DNA from: DASQZK01 sp963809925
GTDB taxonomy: Bacteria; Bacteroidota; Bacteroidia; Bacteroidales; GCA-2748055
Assembly: GCA_963809925.1 (NCBI GenBank)
Contig: CAWELH010000010.1
Location: forward strand, 124,001-188,000
Direction: 5' to 3'
Length of the DNA stretch: 64,000 nucleotides
The notes under the pieces were generated by a model. The model was not told the DNA's origin. It ran no database searches and worked only from the letters and a program-made list of their open reading frames with translations. The position numbers and the translations under genes are program-made. Position 1 is the first letter of the stretch. The number at the start of each line of letters is the position of its first letter. Below, in pieces: positions 17,967 through 27,400 of the stretch.

Positions 17967-18959
17967 TCAAAACATACGGTCTTCTCTGTAAAAAACCCCG
18001 GCTTCCCTTCTCACCGTATCAAGCAGTTGCATAAGTTGCAGGCTAAAGTCAAGCGGAAGGAGTCCGGATTCGGTCCTGCCTTCATCCAGGCACCTCATGA
18101 CCTCTTCGGCTTCATATTCATAGCCGTTCATTCTGGTTTCAAAGCTGATTTCCTCGCTTTTTCTTCCATTGGCAACCACCGTGAGTGAAGAGGGCTTGAA
18201 CCATTTGCGGTTGATATGTATACTACCCTCTGTACCGCTGATCTCTGCCGAAGTATCGGTATCAGTAAGAAAAGTACTTAACAGATTGGCTACGGCACCA
18301 TTCTTATAACTAAAAGCCATGGAGCAGCTTTCATCAACTCCGGTTCTGCCGATGACCGAAACGGCTTTAATGGTCTCTGGATATCCCAGTACGAGCAGAC
18401 TGAGGAACACCGGGTAAATACCGATATCAAGTATACTTCCTCCTCCCATCTCGGAGTTGAAGAGCCTGCCTTCGGGCTGAAAATCTGTTTTGAAGCCGAA
18501 ATCTGCCTTTAGCGACTTAACCTCTCCGATTACTCCTTTCTCAATATATTCCATAGTTTTCAGAATGGTGGGCATGAATCTTGTCCACAAAGCATCCATA
18601 TAGAAAACCTTCCGGTTACGGGCAATTGCAACGAGCTCTTCAAGCTGACGGGTATTAATGGTAATGGGTTTTTCACACAATACTGCTTTGCCTGCTTCAA
18701 GGCATTTTTTGCTAAGTTCGTAATGACGGTGATGAGGTGTTGCAATGTATATCACATCCACATCATTGTCGTGAATCAACTCTTCATAGCTTCCGTAGGA
18801 TAGGGGAGCACCGTATTGCCTTGCAAAATCTTCAGCCCGTGCGAGATCCCTTGAACCCACCGCATAGAGCGTACCTTTGTCTGTGACCGAGAGACCTTTC
18901 GCAAACTGATGGGCTATTTTTCCGGGGCCAAGGATACCCCAACGGTATTTTTCTTGCAT
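17967..18959 (-). CDS. Gfo/Idh/MocA-family NAD(P)-dependent oxidoreductase
   Basis: A 330-residue oxidoreductase with an N-terminal Rossmann fold (YRWGILGPGKIAHQFAKGL), the family motif CEKPITIN (Lys of EKP) and a C-terminal substrate domain (GGGSILDIGIYPVFL). It resembles trans-1,2-dihydrobenzene-1,2-diol dehydrogenase-like sugar dehydrogenases. I start at ATG 18959, as the upstream 32 codons are Cys/Phe-rich and unlike the family. The substrate is probably a sugar or polyol; unknown. It follows the aldo/keto reductase gene at a distance of 140 bp on the same strand. Confidence 0.88.
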   Translation of the reverse strand: MQEKYRWGILGPGKIAHQFAKGLSVTDKGTLYAVGSRDLARAEDFARQYGAPLSYGSYEELIHDNDVDVIYIATPHHRHYELSKKCLEAGKAVLCEKPITINTRQLEELVAIARNRKVFYMDALWTRFMPTILKTMEYIEKGVIGEVKSLKADFGFKTDFQPEGRLFNSEMGGGSILDIGIYPVFLSLLVLGYPETIKAVSVIGRTGVDESCSMAFSYKNGAVANLLSTFLTDTDTSAEISGTEGSIHINRKWFKPSSLTVVANGRKSEEISFETRMNGYEYEAEEVMRCLDEGRTESGLLPLDFSLQLMQLLDTVRREAGVFYREDRMF

Positions 18960-19099
18960 GGTAAGATCGGATTTGGTATGGTAAAAACAGAAAAAGATCA
19001 AAGACAGCATCTCAAAAGTCAGCACGCATTTCAGTAAGGAAAGACACGAAATCAATCATCACGGTTTAATACGTAGCTGGAAAATCGCCGACCAATCGA

Positions 19100-20092
19100 T
19101 CATTTTTTAAGGATGCCCTCAATGGTCTGTAATTCCTCTTCACGAAAACTACTGTTATTGAGCATTTGCAGATTATCGTCAAGTTGTTCCACACTGCTGG
19201 CACCAATCAGAATTGAAGTGATCCTCCGGTCTTTGAGAATCCAGGCAAGAGCCATTTGTGCCAAAGACTGACCTCTTTGTTTAGCCAGGTTGTTCAACTT
19301 GCCAATTTTTTCCAGCTTGTCCGAAGTAATCTGGTCCTTTTTCAGGAAGCTGTGTCTTTTACTAGCCCGCGAACCCTCCGGGATCCCGTTTAGGTACTTA
19401 TCGGTGAGCATTCCCTGTGCAAGTGGTGAAAAGGGGATGCATCCGATGCCTTTTTGTTCAAGAACATCAAGCAGGCCGTTCTCAACCCATCGCTCGAACA
19501 TCGAATATTTAGGCTGATGAATGAGGCACGGCGTTCCAAGAGACTTCAGTATTTCCGCTGCTTTAAGAGTCTGTTCAGCGCTATAATTTGAAATTCCGGC
19601 ATACAATGCTTTTCCCTGCCTTACCAAATGGTCGAGGGCTGCCATCGTTTCCTCAAGTGGTGTATCCGGATCAGGCCGATGATGATAGAAAATATCCACA
19701 TATTCCAGTCCCATACGCTTAAGGCTCTGATCAAGACTTGATACGAGGTACTTTTTCGACCCCCATTCACCATATGGACCCTCCCACATATAGTATCCAG
19801 CTTTGCTGGAGATGATCAGTTCGTCACGATAGGGTTTCAGATCGGCTTTCAGGATTCGACCAAAATTTTCCTCGGCCGATCCAGCCGGTGGGCCATAGTT
19901 GTTGGCCAGATCGAAATGTGTAATGCCTGAATCAAAAGCATGACGGATTATGCTTCTTCCGTTTTCAAAAACATCAACACCGCCGAAGTTATGCCAGAGT
20001 CCGAGTGAAATAGCGGGAAGTTTTATTCCGCTTGCACCACAACGATTGTAGGCCATATTGTCGTAACGTATGCCTGAAGCTTCGTATCTCAT
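19100..20092 (-). CDS. Aldo/keto reductase, YghZ/Kv-beta-like
   Basis: A 330-residue AKR barrel. It has the catalytic Asp/Tyr region (FDLANNYGPPAGSAEENFG), the Lys in ISSKAGY, the His of YHHRPDPDTPLEETM, and C-terminal NADPH-binding segments. The sequence resembles the YghZ group, known to reduce L-glyceraldehyde 3-phosphate and methylglyoxal. Next to rhamnose genes, reduction of L-lactaldehyde is an attractive possibility, but this is inference only. A start 12 codons downstream (MAYNRCGASG) is also plausible and would place the N-terminus where the family normally begins. Confidence 0.88.
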   Translation of the reverse strand: MRYEASGIRYDNMAYNRCGASGIKLPAISLGLWHNFGGVDVFENGRSIIRHAFDSGITHFDLANNYGPPAGSAEENFGRILKADLKPYRDELIISSKAGYYMWEGPYGEWGSKKYLVSSLDQSLKRMGLEYVDIFYHHRPDPDTPLEETMAALDHLVRQGKALYAGISNYSAEQTLKAAEILKSLGTPCLIHQPKYSMFERWVENGLLDVLEQKGIGCIPFSPLAQGMLTDKYLNGIPEGSRASKRHSFLKKDQITSDKLEKIGKLNNLAKQRGQSLAQMALAWILKDRRITSILIGASSVEQLDDNLQMLNNSSFREEELQTIEGILKK

Positions 20093-20183
20093 AGGATGAA
20101 AGGGTATTTATCTGGGTAACAATGTTAAGGAATTCGACGCTATTCGGCAATTTTTTTAGTATTTTTCGAAAAAATCAGTTTCC

Positions 20184-21449
20184 ATGAAACGCAGGAATTT
20201 CCTTATGTCACTACCGGTGGCCGGTACATTACCGTTGCAAATGACAGGCACACTTCCTTCCGGCTTAAATCATGCAAACTATTCGGATTCTCCTGATGAA
20301 AGCCTGACCCGCAGGTACTGGCTAAGTGTGCTTGAACGTGTTGCCCGGCCGGTGCTTTCCAACCTGTCGTCGGCAACACTGAGAAAAAATATGCCGGTTG
20401 AATCCATAAATGGACATGAAGCTTCGCGACGTCAGGTAAGCCACCTCGAAGCATTTGGGCGACTGATGGCAGGTATCTCACCCTGGCTTGCTTGCCGGAA
20501 TCTTAAAGATTCCGGGGAAATAAACCTTCAGAAAGTCCTCCTTAGCGATTATTATAAATCCATTGCACATGCAGTGGACCCGTCGTCGCCCGATTTTATG
20601 AATTTCACAGAAGGAGGCCAGCCATTGGTTGATGCAGCTTTCCTGGCACAAGGTTTATTGCGTGCTCCCGAAGTGCTTTTTGATCCTTTGGATGCCAATA
20701 CGAAAGAAAACCTCAGAAAAGCCCTAATTTCAACAAGGGTTATCAATCCACCATACAACAATTGGCTGTTATTTGCGGCCCTGGTCGAAGCCGCCCTCAT
20801 GAAATTTTATAACCAGGGTGACATGCTACGCATCACCTATGCGGTGAATAAGCATAATGAATGGTATGTGGGCGACGGAACCTATGGTGACGGGGCTGAA
20901 TTTCATTGGGATTATTATAATTCATACGTCATACAGCCCATGCTTGTTGACCTGGCGGGCGTTTTGGTTGATCACGGAAAGGCAGGAAAAGAATGGTATG
21001 ATAAGGTACTCACAAGGGCACGCAGATACGGGGAAATCCAGGAAAGGTTAATTTCACCGGAAGGAACTTTCCCTGCTTTCGGAAGGTCCATCGCTTACCG
21101 CTATGGGGCTTTGCAGACGCTGGCACAGTCTGCCTTGATGGAAAATCTGCCCCAGGGAATTAACTTTGGGAGGGTAAAGTCAGCCATGTCGGCCATCATC
21201 CACAGAATGACCGAAATGCCGGGCACCTTTGATGAGAACGGTTGGCTCCGGATCGGCTTTTGTGGTGCTCAGCCCGGAATAGGGGAGACCTACATTTCGA
21301 CCGGCAGTCTTTACCTGTGCAGCGAAGCACTTCTGCCACTTGGGCTACCTCCGGATCATGAATTCTGGACCTCTCCATTTACAGACTGGACTGCCCGCCT
21401 GGCCTGGTCAGGACAGGATTTTCAAATCGATCACGCTATTCATAGTTAA
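20184..21449 (+). CDS. DUF2264-domain exported protein (probable uronide hydrolase)
   Basis: A 421-residue protein with an N-terminal export signal (MKRRNFLMSLPVAGTLPLQM, RR motif suggestive of Tat). The rest matches DUF2264: LTRRYWLSVLERVARPVLSNL, SHLEAFGRLMAGISPWLAC, FTEGGQPLVDAAFLAQGLLR, NNWLLFAALVEA and YGDGAEFHWDYYNSYVIQPML. The fold is expected to be an (alpha/alpha)6 barrel. I recall that members have been shown to act as glucuronidases, though I cannot check the family name here. It is 18 bp ahead of the GH88 gene, so both probably act on the same uronic-acid-containing oligosaccharide. Confidence 0.82.
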   Translation: MKRRNFLMSLPVAGTLPLQMTGTLPSGLNHANYSDSPDESLTRRYWLSVLERVARPVLSNLSSATLRKNMPVESINGHEASRRQVSHLEAFGRLMAGISPWLACRNLKDSGEINLQKVLLSDYYKSIAHAVDPSSPDFMNFTEGGQPLVDAAFLAQGLLRAPEVLFDPLDANTKENLRKALISTRVINPPYNNWLLFAALVEAALMKFYNQGDMLRITYAVNKHNEWYVGDGTYGDGAEFHWDYYNSYVIQPMLVDLAGVLVDHGKAGKEWYDKVLTRARRYGEIQERLISPEGTFPAFGRSIAYRYGALQTLAQSALMENLPQGINFGRVKSAMSAIIHRMTEMPGTFDENGWLRIGFCGAQPGIGETYISTGSLYLCSEALLPLGLPPDHEFWTSPFTDWTARLAWSGQDFQIDHAIHS

Positions 21450-21467
21450 TCATATAATCGTTTTTTA

Positions 21468-22658
21468 ATGAAAGTACTTACGTCGTTAACCGCCCTTCTT
21501 ATTCTGAGCCTGATGCTTATATCATGTCAAAACAAAAGTGGAAAAGAGCAGGACCTGAAAAAATTTATTGATAAGCAATTGCAGTTTGCAGTTGAACAAT
21601 ACAAAGGAATGGAGGACGACCTTCCTGATACATTGATGCCGCGTACGATAGGGAGCGACGGAAAACTAATCACAAGTAATATTGAATGGTGGTGTTCAGG
21701 ATTTTTCCCCGGTACCCTATGGTACCTCTACGAATATTCCGGCGATGAACAGCTGAGGACAATAGCCGCCAGGCGTACCATGATTCTTGAATCAGAAAAA
21801 TATGATAGCACTACACATGACCTGGGCTTAATGCTATACAGTAGCTTTGGAAATGCATACCGGATTACCCATGAGCCTCAGTATAAAGACATTCTCGAAA
21901 CCGGTGCCCTAAGCCTTGCCTCTCGGTTCAGCCCTGTAACGGGATGCATTCGTTCCTGGGACCATGGATCATGGGAATTCCCCGTGATCATTGATAATAT
22001 GATGAATCTGGAATATCTCTACTGGGCAGCACATTCAACAGGGATGGACCAGTTTTCCAATATCGCTGTAAGTCACACCAATATCACAATGAAGAATCAC
22101 TTTCGCCCTGATTACAGTTCCTTTCACCTCGTCGACTACGATTCAAAAACAGGACAGGTAACCGGGAAACAAACTGTTCAGGGCTATTCAGATGGATCTG
22201 CCTGGGCCCGCGGTCAATCGTGGGGACTATATGGCTTTACAGTGGCATTTCGTGAAACCGGTGATTCTTCCTACCTGAAACAGGCAAAAAATATTGCAGG
22301 ATTCCTGATCGGAAATCCAAATATGCCTGCTGATATGATACCGTACTGGGACTATAACGATCCGGCAATCCCTGACACCTACCGGGATGCTTCAGCAGGT
22401 GCCATCATGGCCTCTGCACTTATTGAACTTTCAGATTATTGCAGCGGTGAGGATTCGGCACGTTATATCAATGCCGCCATCAAGGCTGTGCGTACTCTGG
22501 GATCTGAAAAATACCGTGCATCGTTAGGGACGAATGGCCATTTTATTCTGAAACATAGCGTTGGCCATTTGCCAAGTAAGAGTGAAGTGGATGTACCATT
22601 GACCTATGCCGATTACTATTTCGTGGAGGCATTGATGCGTCTCAGATCACGGGTCTGA
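21468..22658 (+). CDS. GH88 unsaturated glucuronyl/galacturonyl hydrolase, lipoprotein
   Basis: A 396-residue lipoprotein: signal MKVLTSLTALLILSLMLISC with lipobox Cys at residue 20. The catalytic barrel shows NIEWWCSGFFPGTLWYLYEY, HDLGLMLYSSFG, and the key IIDNMMNLEYLYWA segment whose Asp is the general acid of the family, then GYSDGSAWARGQSWGLYGF. GH88 enzymes remove the 4,5-unsaturated uronic acid left by polysaccharide lyases. It follows DUF2264 closely. The natural source could be lyase products of rhamnogalacturonan or a glycosaminoglycan-like glycan. Confidence 0.92.
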   Translation: MKVLTSLTALLILSLMLISCQNKSGKEQDLKKFIDKQLQFAVEQYKGMEDDLPDTLMPRTIGSDGKLITSNIEWWCSGFFPGTLWYLYEYSGDEQLRTIAARRTMILESEKYDSTTHDLGLMLYSSFGNAYRITHEPQYKDILETGALSLASRFSPVTGCIRSWDHGSWEFPVIIDNMMNLEYLYWAAHSTGMDQFSNIAVSHTNITMKNHFRPDYSSFHLVDYDSKTGQVTGKQTVQGYSDGSAWARGQSWGLYGFTVAFRETGDSSYLKQAKNIAGFLIGNPNMPADMIPYWDYNDPAIPDTYRDASAGAIMASALIELSDYCSGEDSARYINAAIKAVRTLGSEKYRASLGTNGHFILKHSVGHLPSKSEVDVPLTYADYYFVEALMRLRSRV

Positions 22659-22736
22659 TCATGTTCCGACCTCACCGGTTACGAAGTTGAGTTGCCGGTA
22701 TTGTAATTTATTGCCGGTACGATTTTAATGTTGAGC

Positions 22737-23207
22737 TTAAGCAGAAATATCGCGGCACTTCAGGCAAAATCCTTTGTGGACACAAATCAATCCGCCACAT
22801 TCCGGGCATAACCATCGTTTCTGCTCCATTTGAAGGAATATCTTTGTCCCCTGGAGCCGAATGGTTTCAAGATTTTCCATCATACTCATAGGATACTTTT
22901 TCCTGTACCGTTTGTCCTGCCCTACTAAAAATGCAGACCGGACCAGTCTTATTCCTGAATTTGATGCATAAGGATGAAAAACATCTGTTTCAGTATTCGG
23001 GAGGTAACCAGTTATAAATGAATCAGTCTCTTTTTCCGGAATGATGCCCTGTAATGCAATGGAATCGGTCAAATCAGCGGGTAGTTCGGCCCTCTTTGCA
23101 ATTTCATAAATGCCAAAACAGGCCTCGGAACTCTCAGTTGATTGACTGTAATGACAGGAAATAAAGGCAGTAAGGAGAACCAAAAAAGATAGATGCTTTG
23201 TTTTCAT
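22737..23207 (-). CDS. Lipoprotein with DUF3795-like C-terminal zinc ribbon
   Basis: A 156-residue protein starting at ATG 23207, 4 bp after the regulator stop. MKTKHLSFLVLLTAFISC is a lipoprotein signal with Cys at 18. Residues about 25-100 are unrecognised. Residues about 100-153 match the tail of DUF3795 proteins: KRYRKKYPMSMMENLE followed by KRWLCPECGGLICVHKGFCLKC with four Cys and a His. DUF3795 proteins normally have a cytosolic Cys-rich N-terminal half, which is missing here and replaced by the lipoprotein part. It looks like a fusion or a gene remnant put under a new start. Function unknown. Confidence 0.65.
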   Translation of the reverse strand: MKTKHLSFLVLLTAFISCHYSQSTESSEACFGIYEIAKRAELPADLTDSIALQGIIPEKETDSFITGYLPNTETDVFHPYASNSGIRLVRSAFLVGQDKRYRKKYPMSMMENLETIRLQGTKIFLQMEQKRWLCPECGGLICVHKGFCLKCRDISA

Positions 23208-23211
23208 GGAC

Positions 23212-23514
23212 CTAGATTTTACGGTTTTTGAATTTATTAAAATAGTCTGCAATGGAATTTACATACGATTCGTAGGCATCGATACCTTTGGCGGTGACCG
23301 AGCAAGTGGTGAGTGGATAATTCCCTTTGAAGGATTTCTGAATATTAATGTAGTCAGCATCTTTCAGCTTCTTCAGTTGAAAGCTCAGATTTCCTTTTGT
23401 GGTACTGATATTTTCCAGCAAAAAACCAAATTCTGCTGATTTGACTCCCATCAGAATTGACATGACAGCCAGACGCACCTGTGAGTGCAATACCGGATCG
23501 AGGTCTTTAAACAT
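23212..23514 (-). CDS. Small winged-helix transcriptional regulator
   Basis: A 100-residue DNA-binding protein. LHSQVRLAVMSILMGVKSAEFGFLLENISTTKGNLSFQLKKLKDADYI is a winged helix of the PF13601/MarR-like type, with the recognition helix near TTKGNLSFQLKKL; the wing and a dimerisation helix follow. Its start overlaps the stop of the membrane protein gene (TAATG), so the two are translationally coupled. The paired membrane protein may be its target or signal source. A perfect 17-bp palindrome before the operon probably is its operator. Confidence 0.85.
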   Translation of the reverse strand: MFKDLDPVLHSQVRLAVMSILMGVKSAEFGFLLENISTTKGNLSFQLKKLKDADYINIQKSFKGNYPLTTCSVTAKGIDAYESYVNSIADYFNKFKNRKI

Positions 23515-24131
23515 TAGGGATGCTTTTTACGGGAAGAATAAATAATATGTCCCGGGATGATGAAAGCGATAAGCCATGCCATTGCCTCCAAAATAAGCTG
23601 AAAATTCAGGTCAAAATAGGAACTCGTCAATGCAAGAAGACCAAAAATGATTCCGCCGCCAATCAATAGCCTGAACTGCAGTAGGGCACCAGTAACAACG
23701 ATCGCGAATGCTACGATAACCATAAAGACCGGATGCTGTAATTCAGGATGAAAACTGTGCAATACATTGAAAAGGATGAGATTCACGAGGACCATACAGC
23801 CAAAAACAGATACCCAGATAAAGCGTAAAGACAAGCCGATAAAAGTCACCACTTTGCGACGTTGGCGTAGAATGTAAATTGTTGTGAGTATGAGTGCGGA
23901 CAGAATCAGGAATGCCGGCAGGTTATCAAATACCCTTTTAAGTCTGTAGGTGAACACCATATCTCTCGAAATGTACATGATCATGTACTGAAGAAACATG
24001 GTCCAGCCCCATAATATGAAAAGGATACCATCCTTTCTGAATTTCTGTCTTGATACGTCCATCATTTCTCGTATGACTTGCAATGACTGGTGTTCATCGA
24101 AGGCTGTGGATGCAGGTTTGATATTCTTCAT
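23514..24131 (-). CDS. Uncharacterised six-helix membrane protein
   Basis: A 205-residue inner-membrane protein. After an N-terminal cytosolic part (about 1-38, HQSLQVIREMMDVSRQKF) six hydrophobic segments can be drawn at roughly 40-58, 70-90, 97-117, 125-145, 147-167 and 172-192. I do not recognise an enzyme motif. Similar membrane proteins coupled to a small winged-helix regulator are common in Bacteroidota. First gene of a three-gene operon; the operator-like palindrome lies 26 bp upstream of its start. Confidence 0.75.
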   Translation of the reverse strand: MKNIKPASTAFDEHQSLQVIREMMDVSRQKFRKDGILFILWGWTMFLQYMIMYISRDMVFTYRLKRVFDNLPAFLILSALILTTIYILRQRRKVVTFIGLSLRFIWVSVFGCMVLVNLILFNVLHSFHPELQHPVFMVIVAFAIVVTGALLQFRLLIGGGIIFGLLALTSSYFDLNFQLILEAMAWLIAFIIPGHIIYSSRKKHP

Positions 24132-24156
24132 AGTGACATGTTTTGTTTATAGAACT

Positions 24157-24173
24157 AGTTTGTAATACAAACT
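24157..24173. promoter_or_regulatory. Perfect 17-bp palindrome before the membrane protein/regulator operon
   Basis: AGTTTGTAATACAAACT has 8-bp arms (AGTTTGTA/TACAAACT) around a single central base, 26 bp upstream of the start codon at 24131. Its position overlaps the expected promoter, which fits repression by the operon's own winged-helix protein. Confidence 0.6.
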
Positions 24174-24453
24174 TAATTAATATTTTATTTAATTCAAGGA
24201 TTTTATAAACTATTTAAATCTGAAAGAAGATATATCTCAATTTGAAGGATGTAGGAAGACTGCTGGTAGCGGATAAATCTCTCGAAATTGTCATTCGGGT
24301 TGCATGTCAGGTATTCTGATGGAACAAATAAGTTCTTTCTTGATGAAAAATTTAAAAATTGGATTGAAAATCATTATATTTATTTGCTATGTGGCAAAAC
24401 CAACTTTGCTGCTTTTTCAGATAATTAACAATTACTAACCAAAATTATAAATT

Positions 24454-27400
24454 ATGAAAAGAATTTTTACGCTGGGATTATTGTCATTTCTCATGTACTT
24501 TGGGTTGTCGGCCCAGGGTGTCACTGAGAATTTCGATGATGGTGATTTGTCCGGATGGGGCGGATCAGCAGATTATTCCATGACGAACACTGGAACGGAA
24601 TTACGGATTGCTACTAACAAAACATCAACATGGAACAGTTTTACATTTTCGTTCCCTGCCACTGATATTTCAGCCAATCCATACGTCAGTCTGAAGGTTA
24701 AAACAAACATTGATTTTAACCTTAACTTTTTTATCAATTCTGATCAGTCCTATGGGAACGGATCTGCATTAAGTTACCAGGAAATAATTCATTCAGATGG
24801 TTATAACGAATATATCTTTGATTTCTCTGGAGCAGCTGCTGCCGATCTGCAGGGTGCCAGTCTCTTGAATTTCGTATTTAACCCGGCTGGAGCACAGGGA
24901 TGTACCTCTACCGTGTATTTTGATGATCTTCGTATCGGTGGCGATGCGATGATTATGCCGAAAATATCAGGCATCCAGGATCAGCATCATCCCATCAATT
25001 CAGGCATGATAACGGTACCCTTCTATGGTGCAAAGGATATTATGACCGGAGGGGCAACACTTGCCGTAACGGCATCCAGCTCTGATCCGGGACTGATTCC
25101 TGATCCGTCAGTTGATTTTGATCCGGTTTCCGGTAGTGGAACCGTATCATATACTCCGGTCACTGACATGACAGGTACAGCAATGATCACCCTGACGGTT
25201 TCAGGGAATGCACCAACCGACAATATGCTGACATTCAATGTTACGGTTGAGGCAAATATGGCTCCGATCATTGACCAGGCCGACGATCAGAATGTCAAGG
25301 CAGGTGAGCAAACTATGATTTCTCTCTCCGGACTTGGAGATGGAGACCCAAATGCTGATCAGTCATTGATGATATCGGCGACAAGTTCAAATACTTCACT
25401 TCTTCCTGATCCGACCGTAGTAATAGGCGGGGATGGTTTCGCAGCAGTGCTTACCTGCGAGCCGCCATTGGGACAAACAGGAACCGCAACCGTAACGGTA
25501 ACGGTTCAGGATGATGGTGGTACGGTGGCCGGTGGTGTCGACACAAAGACCATGAATTTTGACGTTTCGATTTTTGAGGATGTTAACAAGCCTCCCGCCA
25601 TGAATAAACTTCTCGACCTATCCATTTTACAGGATGACGGTGAACAAGTCGTAGATCTGAATAACATTACCGACGGTGACGATGATAAGGATCAAACCGT
25701 TACCATTACAGCGGTTAGTTCAAATCCCGCCCTTATACCAGATCCGACCATCGACTATACATCCGGTTCTTCCGGAAAGCTGATGTTCACTACTGTTGAC
25801 GGACAAATCGGAACGGGGATGATCACCGTTACCCTTTCTGACGATGGCGGAGCAGCAAATAATAATGGAAATGAGAGCTCAGTATACACTTTTAATGTTG
25901 AAGTAAGGGTAAAACCCATTACTGGCTGGGAGGATGATTTTGAAGATGGCATCCTCGGTCCGCAATGGCCTGCTGACTGGGGCGATCCTGGTGAGGACAC
26001 GCATAAATGCACAGAGATGGATGGTGCCATGCAAATAGAGATTGATAAGACCAGAACAAATAATAAGTGGGCCGGACTTTGGTTTAATATTCCCACGGAA
26101 CTGGATCTCTCTCATGATCCATACATCAGCATTACGATGAAAACCGATCATCCGGGTAAAGACATGCTGATTTTCTTATGGGATGCAAACGATCATTACA
26201 ATACCGCTAAAACGGTACGACATACCGTGACCGGAGAATATGTAGAATACTACTTTGATTATTCCGATCCGAGTTTTCAGCTTCAGAGCGATGGTACGCC
26301 GCTAGATATGTCCAGGATCAAGGCTCTACTGATCAACTTCGATCCGGGAGGAGCTTCACCTCTGTTCCAGGGAAGCTTCTTCTTTGAAGATTTCCGCGTT
26401 GGAGACAAAGCACACAGATTGGCTTCAACACCGAATGTAACCATGAACAGCATTCCTGATTTCGCAATCCCCACCGGCTCAGGGCAGCAGGATGTGACCC
26501 TGTCAGGACTTTCAGATGGTGGCGACGGTACAAATACGGTAACCCTCACGGCGACCAGTAACAATACGGACCTTATACCTGCTCCGAGTGTTGGTGCAGT
26601 TAGCGGAGATAAAGCAACATTAAGCTATACTCCGGCAGCCGGCAAAACCGGCTCTGCTACCATAAAAGTAACAGCTTCTGCAGAAGGATCCAATTCCGTG
26701 GAGAAAAGCTTTACGATTAGTGTGGTTACCCTGAATGGTGTCACGGCGAGTGAAGTGACGATAAACCTCGCTAATGAGCATCAGACCATCGATGGTTTCG
26801 GTGCATTTATGGGCTCAGGTGATAATAGTCCCGACAATATCATCGACCTGGCCAGGGATATGGGAATGTCTATGGCCCGTTTCGGTGTGATCGGAGGAGG
26901 TTTCGAAAAGATAAACGATAACAGTGATCCTTATATCACCGATCTCGATGCGTACAATGCCAATGCACTTTCACTGGAAAATATGAGAAGACTTGCCCCG
27001 TTTGTGGATAAGTTTATCGTTACCTTCTGGAGTCCGGCAGGCTGGATGAAGAAAAACAAATGGGAAAACGGTGTGGAATCTTACTCTACGGATAACAAGC
27101 TGGACCCCAGGTATTATCAAGAATATGCCGAGGAAGTGGTTGCTATGTGCAGGATCATCAAGCGGGAAACCGGAAAAGATGTATATGCCGTAGGTTTACA
27201 GAATGAGCCACAGTTTAATGAACCCTATCCTTCCTGTCAGGTCGACTGGAACGAATATCGCGATATCATTAACGTTGTCGGTCCAAGGCTTGAAGCTGAA
27301 GGTTTGGATGTGAAACTTTTCTGGGCTGAAGCATTGCCGGCTCAGGGCAGGATCAATGATTATATCAATGCTGTTAAAAATGATCCTACGGCTTATCAGT

